Assembly (NCBI GenBank): GCA_946406115.1 | Contig: OX291557.1 | Coordinates: 10,882,501-10,946,500 of the forward strand | Source of the DNA: Apoda limacodes | Taxonomy: Eukaryota > Arthropoda > Insecta > Lepidoptera > Limacodidae | Direction: 5' to 3' | Length of the DNA stretch: 64,000 bases | Shown: positions 12,051 to 22,859 of the stretch, one piece after another | Layout: each line of letters opens with the position of its first letter | How positions within the stretch are numbered: position 1 is the stretch's first letter | Notes under the pieces: generated by a model | Database searches by the model: none | Told to the model about the DNA's origin: nothing | What the model saw: only the letters and a program-made list of their open reading frames with translations | Program-made: the position numbers and the translations under genes

Positions 12051-13697
12051 TTTTAAAAGTTTACTTTTAGAATATACATATATCGTAAACTGCCTTGCTA
12101 CAGTTTTTATTAATATATATTTTTTCTCTGCGTGTGATGACACAAAAAATTTAAAAAGGTACATACATAGGATGAAGATAATTCCAATTTAATGGTTTAT
12201 CTTTTTAACAGTAAAACAGTACAAATTGGCAGTATTATATTGCACTTTTTCTTCTAAGACACTTACTGATTTAATCTTAATATATCGACCTACTAGGAGA
12301 CAATCTAGCACGAGTTGGTACTTACTACTGCAAACTAGTGCCGCCATTAGTTATTTTCAATTTCCTTTTCGTAGTTCCAGTCTGTAAGTTTTTAGCTGCG
12401 GCTACTTTTAGAATTTGAAATATATATTACCGTTTTTGCGAACAGGAAATCGGGTTAACAATCCACAGATCACTAATTAGATACCAATCGTTAGTGACGC
12501 AAAATTAGTAAGTAAAGGAACCCTAGCGGATAGTGCTGACAATGCTTTACTCTACCACCTGGAGTTCTTTTACATACCAATTTGGTGCTACTTACGATTG
12601 GTACCTAATATGTAATCTGTGGATTTTTAACCACATTAAAAAGTTCTATTGGCAACCCTATTGGATCAGTAATAGGCCCCTTGGTAATGCAACAATAAAA
12701 AAAACAATACGTAGGCTGACTTTGTATTCCATTTGTAGATTGCTCCTGTTTTAATATTAAAGCGTCTACAAACGAAATGATTTGATTTGACTTATGTAGA
12801 GCCAATCTGTAGGGTCAACTCTGCAGTTAGGAGTCCCAGCTTAGAAAACTAAACACCACCGATTTCACCCGACTGGCAGCGACCAGCCAACTTGCTCAGA
12901 TTTGAAGCTAACTGTCGTCCACACACATATGTCAGACCACGACCTACTTCAAATAAAAACAGCGTAATTCTTGGCAATTAACACTAGAAAAAGCAGTGAC
13001 CATAGTTGCATAAAGTGTTATTACTTATATTGTGGTCATGCTATATAACGTAATTTTAGGTTTTAGCCAAGGAGTAGATAAAACTTGTCTTATTACAAGT
13101 CTTAACTACAAATATATTAGTATGCAAACACTTACTTTAAATCCAACTTTGACTTCTAAATGTAAAAGTTAATAGTACAGTTTCGATCTTATAAACTTAA
13201 AATAAACATAAACATTGCGTATTTTGGGTTTAACATAACTATGGTAACTTATGTAAAGGGCTTAGCATAAACTGACTTAGTACTAACTATCTTTCTACAC
13301 GTTACTCTGCGTAACGATACGTAGACAATGATAAACTCATGCTAAGGCTTGTTTTTATAAACACTTTGTCCTTATACATTAAAAACACAGCCTAAACATA
13401 CGTTTTATTCACAGTCAGACATCGCGTTTAATTTGAAGAAAAATCCGACAATTTCTAGACATCACGACACTGCAACACTATGTATGACTTGCCGGACGGC
13501 TCCCGAATGGCCATATGTGTAGACATAGGCTAGTCGGGGCCTTGAGTTCCCCATCTCTCCGCGCACCGCACCTTACGACTGCTCTGACTAGACTAGGCGC
13601 CTTCGATGGCTGACTGTATAGAAGATTGGATGTTTAGGCTGTGATAAAACCAACACTAAAATTTAATTCAAATCACGAATTCAGGATCAAACAACAT

Positions 13698-13703
13698 TTT
13701 ATT
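13698..13703 (-). promoter_or_regulatory. Poly(A) signal overlapping FBXO22-like stop codon
   Basis: AATAAA on the minus strand begins at the second base of the TAA stop codon (13704-13702). If used, the 3' UTR would be only about 15-30 bases. Further signals may lie downstream. Confidence 0.5.
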
Positions 13704-14013
13704 ATTGTGTAATTAGAGGACTCTGAGTGATTCTTCCCCATCCAATATATACAAAAACGGTTGAATAAGAATACATAATGTCTTGGTGTGGTGTGGAATC
13801 TTTTCTAGGCTTCTTTGGTGCTCTGTGGGATTCCGGAGAATTTCGCGGTGGATGGTTGATCCCTAATTCTCCATTGCCATAGCAACCGATCAGCCTGGTA
13901 TTGGGAAAAGCTGCCCGAAAATAGTCTTGTTCAACCAAGTGTCTTTCATCTCGGCCAACACATGACAATTTTATTACTACACTGTGTTCAAAATGTGGAA
14001 CTTTTTTTGAAAA
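13702..14013 (-). CDS. FBXO22: FBXO22-like exon 4 (C-terminal)
   Basis: The acceptor is TTGTTTTCAG at 14016-14014. The exon reads FSKKVPHFEHSVVIKLSCVG and on through FRAAFPNTRLIGCYGNGELG, matching the most conserved FBXO22 C-terminal segment. A charged, proline-rich insert (HRAPKKPRKD) then precedes the end. The stop is TAA at 13704-13702. Confidence 0.88.
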   Translation of the reverse strand, partial: FSKKVPHFEHSVVIKLSCVGRDERHLVEQDYFRAAFPNTRLIGCYGNGELGINHPPRNSPESHRAPKKPRKDSTPHQDIMYSYSTVFVYIGWGRITQSPLITQ

Positions 14014-17000
14014 CTGAAAACAAAAAAATTTACAATTACTATTCTATTTTTGTCTACGCACCAAAGGCATATATTATTTTGTAAGGACTGGACTAATAGC
14101 GGGGTGTAGACAAAGTGATTTTAGTCTAGATAAGCAGTGTCCATTTAAGTTTCATGTAGTTATTAAAAGTTATAACAGATGGCGTAAGTATTCCTAAATA
14201 CACCACATTTATAGTCTATATCTTAGGTAGTACTAATAACAGATAGCACAACGATGAGTGGGGCGACCGCGGGTCCCAAATTACACGTACTGTGATAAAA
14301 CAAACGGGTTATAAAACCGGCCAAGTGCGAATCGGACCGTTCCGTACCATTATCTATAAAAACGGCAAAATATTCACGATTGTTGTATGGGACCCCCCAT
14401 TAAATATTTGTTTTAATTTAATTATTTATTTTTAAAGTGAATATATAACTTAATAGTCTGTGAATATTTCAAGCGTCTATCTGTTGCCCTTATCAATATC
14501 GAGCGAAAACGAGCATAAAATCACGTTTATGAAAACGAGCATAAAATCACGTTTATTGTATGGGAGCCTCCTTAAATATTTATTTTATTCTATTTAATAG
14601 TATTTCTTGTTATAGCGGCAACAGAAATATATCATCTGTGAAAATTTCAACTGTCTTACAGCCGTATGACAGACGGACGGACAGCAAAATCTTAGTAAAA
14701 GGGTCCCGTTTCGTACCCTTTGGGTACAAAACCCTAAAAATTGTGTAGTATTAGTGCTTATTGAAATCAAGACTAAAATTTTCTGATGCAAGGTAAGTTT
14801 TATGAATTCCAACTTTTTATTAATAATGAACTGAGTAATTCATACTTAATTTCGAATCTAATTATGTATACTAAATACAATTTGCAATCTATACTTAAGT
14901 CACAATAGGTACCCTACCTATAAAAAATATTTTTAGTGTTCCGTATTTTAGTAATAATACTTACAGCAGGTTTCTCAATTACTACAAACATTTGAAAAAA
15001 TGAGTTTCAGCAATATTTGAAGGTTAAACTGGAAATCGTAGGAAGATTTACTACCGTATATTATTATGTTATGCTGTGGCACTATTGACACTATTTTATG
15101 ACAAAGTAGACACCAGGTATACACATTTTCTTGATCATATAAGTAGTAATACCAGGTGGCACTAGTCTTTCCTAGTATCAAAACGAAGAATTGAAACATT
15201 AACCAAGCCATATCTATACTTTTAAAATCATGCTGTACACTTTATACAATGATTTACATGAACAGCTACCGATTTGTCTATGGTAATGGTATGATATGAT
15301 TTTCGTTGCAACAATGAAATCTATGGACTTGAAATAAAACAGACTTCCATTACGATTGGAGTTACAACAAGTGGGGACAGATTGGAGTTATAAAGTCAGA
15401 TGTTTCAATAATAAGGCAGTACAAAACTTACTTACTTTATAGTTTGCTGTATTCTACATTTGCTCCAGTCATTTTAAATAATAAAGGAGTGCAAAAGTTA
15501 CTAACCTCATTTATAGCCTGCTGTATTTTAGCTTTGCTCCAGTCGGATGATTCAATAATAAGGGAATACATGTCAAAATTGCTCTTATCTCCATAACTTG
15601 CATCTCCAGCATTCTTTAAAATAGTGAATATACCAATAGATATCATGTTTTCACTAATATATTCACGGTCAGCATTTATGCCATCAATTATGTTATGCAC
15701 CTCATTCTGGCCAAACACTGCATCTTCAACAATACAGCCACCAAGAGCATATGGTATGTTTGGTTGGCTGAAACAAACCAAAAATATTATTTCTAATTAC
15801 TATTTTTATAACATTAAAATAAATATTTCTAGACATCACCATCGCCATTTAGTCCCCAACTAAAGAAGAATCTTACTATGGTAACCAAACAACTAATATG
15901 AATGCTTAAAAGAAGAATGGCAGACTTCTACGTGTTTTGGGTACCACATAAAGACTTCGCGTTTGTCTAAGTAAATGTGTGGTTTTAATAGCTTTTTACA
16001 AGTATAACAAAAAGTTTAATCGTTGCATATTTTTAGAAGTTGGGAATAAAAAGTTATAGGTATCTTAACATTGTACTGACATGCCCTCATAATGATCAAA
16101 ACGTTGAATGGCAGGTTATATGATGGTTATATGATGGTTATCTGGGACTATCTTCCAACAGCCTTTCGAGCAGAATGGCAGAAATGAAATAATTTTTTTT
16201 TATTAATTTTTTTGACGTTACATACATAAAGATTGGAAACGTTATTACTGATGGCTGAATGAGATGAACTCATAAAACAATCAATTGCCCCTAAGTACCC
16301 AAGCAGTTGTTGAAATATCCAAATATAGATGAACACCATCCATGGATTATAGTTCAAATAAGTTCTGGCACCAAGACTTGGCTTGTCGAATGTTTATTAT
16401 TTCTGAAGACACGATATGAAAATGTCAAGTATGAAAAAATCTTCTGTTTATTCCATCCAGAGAGTGAAGACCCTTGTGTTACTGAGTTGAGACCACATAT
16501 TATGATACAATCTGGTTAGATGATCCAGGCACCGAAACACTTTCGGATTTATCCTTATGATTTCTTCCAACTTGATTGTTCTGGACAGTTGGTGTTTTTA
16601 AAGTTTTTCATTTGTCTTTTCCTGGCATACTTCAGACCTGTTGATAGACTACAATAAAAAGTTTCCAAAATATCTAAGATTACTATTTAATTCCTGCAAG
16701 AATTCTCTTCTCCCAACTTGAAAAATATACAATATTTAAATAATGAGGGACATGGGTTTCTAGGACATTTTTTTGCATGTTTGATGTAATATTACATATC
16801 TGTTCTCTGATAGCCATAGTACAAGCTTTGCTTAATTCAGAACCAGAGAGGTGGTGTAAAGTCCAGGAAATTATATTTAGTAAAAGACCTCTAAGGAAAT
16901 GTGTGGTTTAACTATCTTTGAACATATTGAATAAAAAATATATTTATTTCATTGTATATTTTACAAGTTTAAATTAAAAGGTTATACTAACCTCTAACTG

Positions 17001-20000
17001 AGAAACTTAAAATGGCCAATACTTTTAAGCCATACTGTAAATAGGTAACTACTGAAGAATATGAAACCTAGGTACATTTTTTGAAAACCTAAGTGACAAT
17101 TGACGGCTAAAGTAGGTGTTCCTTTAGCCATTGCTACATTTAAAGATAAGATAAAAATAGTCATACTTATCCTTATGATGCATACACCAATGACCTACTA
17201 TGTATGTTGTATGTAGTATGTTGTTAAAATGCCCCACTCCTGCTTATCAGACTAGTGTGAGTTTTTAACTTTCCTATTGCATTCCCATACATAATTAGAA
17301 CAATCCTTAGATCTTTTTTAAAGAAAAAAAAAAAAAAACCCTATAATTTATCAATGAAAACAACATATTAGTAGTCAGCACTCTGTACTTGTGGGATATT
17401 TGTAAAAAATAACAATGTAAAGGTTTTTTTAATCTTTTTTCCTGGGCAGCCTGATATGTCCCCACTGAAGTGGCATGGCGTAGGATGATTAGGACCATAG
17501 TCCACATGTGGGCCTAGTGCAGATTGTAGAGTTCACTTATATCTTTTTTCTATCTTAAAGTTTTTCTCATAATTTTTTTCACCAAAATGCCAGTGGTGTG
17601 AATAATCAAAAATACTTGAAAAATTAAGAAAGTCCCATAGGTACATACTAGGCTCTAAACGCCAACCTTCAGGGGCCAAGGAGTAATCCAATCAAAACAA
17701 TAAAAAAATAATTGCAAGCCGGACTCGCGCATGAAGGGTTCCGTACTATTATATATAAAAACGGCAAAAAAATCACTTTTGCTGTACGGGAGCCCCCCCT
17801 AAAATATTTTTTTTTTTAATTTCATTGTTTATTTTGAAAGTGACTATATATTTTTGTTGTTATTGTGGCAACAGAAATACATCTTCTGTGAAAATTTGAA
17901 CTGTCTATCACGGTTCATGAGATACAGCCTGGTAACAGACGGACGGATGGACAGCGAAGTCTTAGTAATAGGGTTCTGCTTTGGATACGGAACCCTAAAA
18001 AGGACTTTATTATGTCTCTAATATTTAATCTAACTCCTCTTTTCTGCACTGTTCTAGGGATGTAAGGCTTTTGAGTTGGTCTTCATATGAGCAATTTGAA
18101 AGCTTGGCTCTGCATTGTAGTGGTAGTGGCTCTGCGTTGTAGTAGTAGTGGCTCTTTGAATGAGCTCAATATCTTTTTTTAAAATATAGACTCCATATTT
18201 GAAAAGCATACACCAACAGTTGTCTTATATAAGATTTATAAATAGTGTTGCGTTGATATAAGGAAATGCCTTTATTATATATAGGATGGAGTTCGTTTTC
18301 TTTGTAGCAGCTATGATATGAATTTCCCATTTTAAGTTGGAGGTGATATAAACACCTAAATCTTTCTGGCGCTCAACAGCTTCCAATTATTTTTGTATTA
18401 CCTTCCGGGGTTCTTATTTCCGATATGTAATACTGTGCATTTAACTTACAATCAATTTACCGTTTTTCGTATTGGCCTTCGGACAATCAAGACGGCAGCA
18501 AAAGTAAGTGTTGCCACTTTTACATCAAATTATCGATTTTCTCAAAAAGATTATTTAAAAAAACAAAATATACATACAAAATACTTTTTACTGAATAAAA
18601 ACCTATTTTATTCAATGACTAATAACGCGTTTAGCGTTCTCGTTAATTTGGTCTATCAAAACGATTGGTATGCTACTTTTGTTGTCTTAACCGTTGTTTG
18701 TTTTCAACACTGTAGCATAGGACTCTACATAGAGATAGGTTTAGGCCGTTGGTGGCTAAGGGGTTTCGATTTCACTCCGCATCTTTAAGGGCAGATGTTC
18801 AAGTCCGGTGTGTGTCAATAAGTCTTTTTCTTAGTTTCACAAGTATACTGATTATTTACTTAAGGGCATGAGTAAAACTGCACACGTTAAAAAAAACCTG
18901 TGTAAAGTTCACAAACCGCACTGGGCTTGAATGATGGCCTATAACCCAAATCGCCCCTGATGAGAATAGGCCGTGCCCCAAAAGTGGGGATGTATGAGGC
19001 GGGTTTGGAGGATACAGTGCTAGCCCAGTGCGAATTAAGATATAATTCATTTCATTTCTGCATTACAAACAAAATAAAACATAAAGGTTAGGTCGGTCAA
19101 TGATAACATAATAAGGAAACTTGCATGTGAGAAAATGTGAAAGTGTAATGCACAACCAGCCCTGGGCCCGCGTGATGGAGTGTAGCCTGAATTATCATCA
19201 CCTAAAGTAGACCAGTGCCTGGACAATTTTTAATGTGGGACTGGTAACACGGTAAATAATTTCTATCCTTTTGTTTTATGTTCCATTTCTACAAAATTAC
19301 TGAGATTTCATAAAAATAAACATTTTCTTCTCCCAACTTTAAAAAATATGATTTAAGCGCTAAAATATACACAGATAAAAAAAACTAGAAACTTGTCCAA
19401 GTTTGACTACAATACGTTTTGTATTAAAAAAAATTGAAGTGGTACCCAGGCTGCCATTCTTCTTTTCTTTGTACATATATATATATATATAAAGTATGTA
19501 CTAAGGAAAACACAAATGTTCATCACATCCAACTGACTGCCCCCAACAAAGCAAAATAGTTATAAATATATCCAAAATTTGGTTTATACTTACACCTCCT
19601 TAAAATAGTTAAGGAAATCTATGTCTTCCACTGGTATCAGTAGATATTTATCAGTAGCATACACAAGAACACCCTTGATAATTTGTGTTTCAGTAATTTT
19701 ATCAACTACTTCAAAAAATTCTTTCTTCAGGTCCCCATATGATTTTACATTAATGACATGAAATTTTACATTCTGTATGGCTGGTATGTAGAATCCTCCA
19801 ATGAAAGGACTGGACCTGAACAAATCACGTCCAATTTTGTGTTTGTATGTTGGAGAATGATGAAGAGGCATGTATGATAGGTGACAGGCTTTGACGATAA
19901 ACATACAATCCTTTGGAGAGCTGGCCAGCTTCTGTACCATGTCCAGCACTGTAAAAAAAAACACAAGTCATGTAAGCAAACAGACAGCTTAACTACAAAA

Positions 20001-21469
20001 TTAAACAGCAAATAAATAGAACTATTGGATTCTAAGTATTTTATTAGACAAAAGGCTGTAATGGATCTCTCAGATATCTGTTCTTGTGCTATAATGTGCT
20101 CATAATGTTAAGCAGCTTACAGATGTTGACATTGCTACATTGGCCTACTTTAACTATTTCCATTCCTTCATGTTTTATGGCATTTTGCTTTGGGGAAAGG
20201 CAGCTGATATTGATAGTCTTTATTTTGCAAAACAGAGCAGTAGTTCATAGTATTCACGGAATTTGATATTTTAACTGTCCCTTCAAAATATATCTACACT
20301 TGTTTAATATATGAATGCAAAAATTTGCATCTATTTGCTAAAAATAGAGTAACTTAGGTGTAACATATATAACATATGAAAAAAATATGTTTGGATACAC
20401 CTAAGTTACTCTTGATGCAAATCAATAAAAAACAGTCTTACTGAAAAGAGTCTACGGTAGTAGTTGTAGTAAATTTTATTATGTAAATTAACTTAGTTTT
20501 GTCACATACAAATGTATATTCTCTATTCTGTTTATTAACTATATATTCTCTATTCAGTAAATCAGAACTTCCAAATATTGTGATTTAATTTTAAATAATT
20601 TAATTATTATATTTAAATTTAATTATTTTACAAAAACTTTGCATCTGCTACAGAATCAAATAGGTCCCTTTTTTTACCCTGCTAATTTTATTTTAGAAAC
20701 TAACAAAAAATATAGATGCTTACTATATCAACCTATATCAAATGTTTTACACATATTATAAGAGTAAAAAAAAACCAGTAGTCAAAGGCCATATCAGTAT
20801 CCACCAAGCATAACAAATACCTATCCACACTTGCAGCAACATGATGGATACTTTCTCCAGAGAAGCCTGTGCCCTTTGGGTGCGGATGGACAATGGCTGA
20901 GGCATCACACAAAATTTTAATAAACTAACAAAATCAAAAAATTTTAGCAACTTACTACAGTGGTTTTTACCACATGGTGGTATGCATGGATGTGGTATTA
21001 TATTGTTGCACTTTCTACGGGATGAGAAAGCTGAAACATTGCTAAATATGAGAATAGCAACTGGCTCAGTATAATAGTTGCCAGACTTTTTGTATACTGC
21101 ATCAGCATTTTTAGTACAACTTTGTCTGTCTATAACAAAATCTTCTGGGCTTAGTTGCTCCTTTTCAAGAGCTAACACGGCAGAGTGCCATGTAGAGCAT
21201 ACCAACTTGCATAACAGTTTATCTTGCCATGACAAGTTACTGATTATCTGCTTAACTATTATGTAGTTTGACACCACTTTATCTGTGAGACTGGAATTTT
21301 CAAATGGTTGCACATCTCTAGACATTTCCTGTCTTTTTAAATATGCAACTAAATTATCTGGCATTTGAAGTTTGTGGCATTTAATAGTAACCACAGGTGA
21401 TTTTTCTTTATCTGTCTGTGTATTTTCATCAAAAGTTAAATTTAATAGATCTTCTTGATTATCTGCCAT
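13702..21469 (-). CDS. FBXO22: FBXO22-like F-box/FIST protein, four exons
   Basis: F-box only protein 22 is the substrate receptor of an SCF ubiquitin ligase; in vertebrates its targets include KDM4 demethylases. Four minus-strand exons (21469-20956, 19948-19594, 15767-15506, 14013-13702) join through GT-AG sites with compatible phases into 1443 nt, or 480 residues. That is somewhat longer than the roughly 400 of the human protein. The F-box lies at residues about 62-105 (NLSWQDKLLCKLVCSTWHSA). A TEPVAILIFSN block follows, then the FIST-type region. The last exon has the family hallmarks LSCVGR and GCYGNGELGI and ends in a SYSTVFVYIGWG-like segment. The start ATG lies 13 nt after the CNIH4-like stop, suggesting a shared transcript. 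An AATAAA overlaps the stop codon. The family call rests on motif recognition and on the clean exon joins. Confidence 0.88.
14314..14745 (+). repeat. Lepidopteran SINE-like repeat in intron 3
   Basis: Opens with AACCGGCCAAGTGCGAATCG and GTTCCGTACCATTAT. It continues through GGCAACAGAAATAT and GACGGACGGACAG and closes with TTTGGGTACAAAACCCTAAA. The terminal GGGTAC...CCCTAAAAA motif and head define a very common moth repeat. Inside, a 30-bp piece (GAAAACGAGCATAAAATCAC) is tandemly duplicated near 14500-14550. Confidence 0.65.
15400..15505 (-). repeat. Tandem duplication of exon 3 end and splice donor
   Basis: The sequence GACTGGAGCAAA...ATACAGCA...CTATAAA, followed by a splice donor and a TTTTG(C/T)ACT..TTATTATT block, occurs twice: at about 15545-15484 and again at about 15473-15400 on the minus strand. 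Copy 1 is the exon end in use by phase. Copy 2 has GTAAGTAAG and lies in the intron. Confidence 0.75.
15506..15767 (-). CDS. FBXO22: FBXO22-like exon 3
   Basis: The acceptor is TTGTTTCAG, with phase completing a valine codon from exon 2, then QPNIPYALGGCIVED. The preferred donor is GAG|GTTAGT at 15505, which leaves phase 0 and joins cleanly to exon 4. The last 40 bases and this donor are duplicated immediately downstream (15400-15473), where a second copy carries a better GTAAGT donor but in another frame. Confidence 0.85.
16745..16880 (+). repeat. tRNA-derived SINE, 3' portion
   Basis: Contains ATAGCCATAGTACAAGCTTT followed by GCTTAATTCAGAACCAGA. This is the 3' core seen in a common moth SINE and also present, reversed, at 42610-42840. 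The tRNA-like head is missing here. Confidence 0.5.
17716..18000 (+). repeat. Lepidopteran SINE-like repeat in intron 2
   Basis: Second copy of the family at 14314-14745. The head is GCCGGACTCGCGCATGAAGG, the middle has GTACGGGAGCCCCCCC and GGCAACAGAAATACATC, and the tail is TACGGAACCCTAAAAA. The 5' end is slightly truncated. Confidence 0.65.
18035..18420 (-). pseudogene. CR1-like LINE reverse transcriptase remnant
   Basis: On the minus strand, across frameshifts and stops, it reads fragments typical of the end of a CR1/L2-type reverse transcriptase: a GVYIT..-like start, LLVYAFQIWS, LKKDIELIQRAT and SYEDQLKSLTSLEQCRKEEL. A 22-bp tandem duplication (CTCTGC(A/G)TTGTAGT) interrupts it. It is strongly decayed. 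The plus-strand open frame at 18393-18788 overlaps it and has no support. Confidence 0.6.
18885..19240. repeat. Two dispersed repeat tails in intron 2
   Basis: Two related blocks, about 18895-19035 and 19150-19240, each carry a CTGGGC..G..TGATGG word followed by a GTGGGAC or AGTGGGGAT word. This is a recurrent motif order in lepidopteran LINE 3' tails. Borders are approximate. Confidence 0.35.
19473..19494. repeat. (AT)n microsatellite
   Basis: A short run of alternating TA dinucleotides inside FBXO22-like intron 2. Confidence 0.8.
19594..19948 (-). CDS. FBXO22: FBXO22-like exon 2
   Basis: The acceptor is a poly-T tract ending TTTACAG. The exon opens with TG, which completes the codon split by exon 1 (A|TG). 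It ends AAGGAGGT before GTAAGT, leaving two bases that are completed by the first base of exon 3. It encodes the middle FIST-type segment, including FIGGFYIPAIQNVKFHVIN and LNYFKEV. Confidence 0.85.
20323..20422. repeat. Small hairpin in FBXO22-like intron 1
   Basis: Perfect 16-bp arms GAGTAACTTAGGTGTA (20347-20362) and TACACCTAAGTTACTC (20396-20411). An inner ACATAT/ATATGT pair extends them past a small bulge, and an outer pair ATTTGCATC/GATGCAAAT (20323-20331, 20414-20422) flanks them. It could be a small foldback element or a hairpin RNA. I found no target duplication. Confidence 0.6.
20956..21469 (-). CDS. FBXO22: FBXO22-like exon 1 (F-box)
   Basis: Runs from the ATG at 21469 to a GTAAGT donor at 20955. 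It encodes 171 full codons plus one base. The acidic N-terminus is followed by the F-box (residues about 62-105). The exon ends after a cysteine-rich stretch (HPCIPPCGKNHC). Reading on past the donor runs into intron sequence, so the longer open frame to 20756 is not the real exon. Confidence 0.88.
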
Positions 21470-21474
21470 TTATT
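21469..21474 (-). promoter_or_regulatory. AATAAA hexamer spanning FBXO22-like start codon
   Basis: The 13-nt spacer between the CNIH4-like stop and the FBXO22-like ATG is A-rich. It ends AATAA, so AATAAA is completed by the A of the ATG. It could serve as a poly(A) signal for a CNIH4-only mRNA, which would then end inside FBXO22 exon 1. Whether it is used is unknown. Confidence 0.35.
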
Positions 21475-21482
21475 TTTTGTTT

Positions 21483-21956
21483 TTAAAGTTCAGTCACAAT
21501 TTGATCTTCACCACCACGCGGAATGGGATCCCCTTTCAGGAGTGCAAGTATGAAACAATAAAGGTAAATGAAGAAAAACAGAAGGTAATAACCAATGTGA
21601 ATCATAACATCACGAAGGTGTTTTCTCAGTTGCCCGCGATTGTGAATCTCTGCAGGATCATAGGCACCTAGATTCCCTCTTGGAACAGTAAAGTATTCAA
21701 ATGTTAACCATATAAACATAGGCAAATTTAGTAAAGTCAGTATCACTTGCCCATGTAACAATAATAAGAATGTAACAAAACTTTGAGTAATATATTTAGG
21801 TAGTAGCCAGTAATTAAGTTTATCACAACATTCTTGAGCGTTCAAATAATCGCATTCTAAGTCTGATAGCGTAATAATATAATAAATCAAAAGAAATAAA
21901 ATTGCACCACTAGCTACAAGAGTCAGAAGAAACAACAGAATTTCAGCTAATATCAT
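21483..21956 (-). CDS. CNIH4: Cornichon family protein, CNIH4-like
   Basis: Cornichon proteins are ER cargo receptors that load membrane proteins, including GPCRs in the case of CNIH4, into COPII vesicles. The 157-residue frame shows an N-terminal membrane helix (residues 3-30) running into IITLSDLECDYLNAQECC. A central hydrophobic pair follows around LLHGQVILTLLNLPMFIWL, then the hallmark DPAEIHNRGQLRKHL and a last helix (GYYLLFFFIYLYCFILAL). The spacing and DPxEIHNRGQL motif fit CNIH4 better than CNIH1-3. A hydrophilic tail of about 19 residues extends past the usual end. The frame has no intron, whereas vertebrate CNIH4 genes have several. Its stop lies 13 nt before the FBXO22-like ATG on the same strand, with no room for a separate promoter. 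Confidence 0.92.
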   Translation of the reverse strand: MILAEILLFLLTLVASGAILFLLIYYIITLSDLECDYLNAQECCDKLNYWLLPKYITQSFVTFLLLLHGQVILTLLNLPMFIWLTFEYFTVPRGNLGAYDPAEIHNRGQLRKHLRDVMIHIGYYLLFFFIYLYCFILALLKGDPIPRGGEDQIVTEL

Positions 21957-22859
21957 AACTGTCTATGTTATCAGATTTTCTAGTTTTTCTTTTGAAGAAA
22001 TCTAAATCAGTAATTTAGTAATAAATGTATTTCACATTTATGTATTAAACATCAATGTATTAAAAACATTGCGGATTTTTTTTTGTGGCTTTAATTGAGA
22101 CAAATATTTGCCAATGTCCAAGAGGATATAATCACTACGTTGGCCGATGTTAGTTTACACGAAAAGAAATAAAAAAGATGCTGGTGAAATATCCAGTGCG
22201 TTCCTTTTGAGCCACGTTAAAATTTAAAACCTCATTTTAGCACCAACTACCCGTTCCGTCTGAGCGCATTTAATAATTTCAGCAGCGCTATTATTGTTCA
22301 AACGAAATGACGTTTCGCGTCATTTTTTGACAGTTCCATGTGTGTATATGTTTAAGTATTTTATTTTGATTTTTTTGTAGATAATAACAAAGATATATAG
22401 TTCATAATGCAAAAATCAAATGAATATAAAACACAACAAAATTCAAGTATTTTTACGCGCTAATATTGGACAGTAACAGATAAAAAAACTAAAAAAAAAA
22501 AAGAAAAACCATGCTATGAGCAGTGGTTATTTGTAGTCAGTTGGATTAATTTTGATTTACATCGTAGACCCGTGACATCATTTGGTCATATTTGGTCGAA
22601 TATAGTCGTTATTGAGACTTAAGAAATCCGACAACAGAACCGTTATCTCTACTCCATGCACTTTGATGTATGGAATAAGATAACATATTAAAATTATCTA
22701 TGGTAATTGATATGTCATTATCAGTTGTAAAAGATTGTGTAAAAAATAAATAAACAAACATATCCATTTGCATCTGCATATTATTTACAATTATAATAAG
22801 ATTAAAATAACACAGTACATTAAGATAATATCCTTAAGTCCTCCAGTGGCCCATATGGA
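21957..22859. other. Upstream region of CNIH4/FBXO22 unit
   Basis: Any promoter for the CNIH4-like frame must lie here. I see no clear TATA box or initiator that I would defend. A possible 5' flank of the copia remnant may occupy its right part, but I could not match a pair of LTRs. Confidence 0.4.

Larger units (their letters stand above)
10181..13680. other. Non-coding stretch between repeats and FBXO22-like gene
   Basis: No convincing gene. It holds an RTE-like fragment near 10680-10770 (CCCGCGGCTCCGCC motif) and a LINE C-terminal fragment at about 11965-12050. The short frames near 12533-12805 have no recognisable domain. The rest is AT-rich and unremarkable. Confidence 0.45.
15768..19593. 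other. FBXO22-like intron 2, repeat-filled
   Basis: A 3.8-kb intron. It holds a tRNA-type SINE remnant, a SINE-like repeat, a CR1-like reverse transcriptase remnant, two repeat tails and an AT microsatellite, all listed separately. The words around 15907-15950 and 16034 recur inverted at 19326-19466, so a small inverted repeat family brackets the intron. No exon is recognisable inside. Confidence 0.55.

Noticed and set aside
15437..15505. Extension of FBXO22-like exon 3 past the donor
   Set aside because: Reading on enters the duplicated block out of frame and stops; the GTTAGT donor gives correct phase to exon 4.
18393..18788. 131-codon plus-strand frame
   Set aside because: Its start lies antisense to a CR1-like LINE remnant and it matches nothing recognisable.
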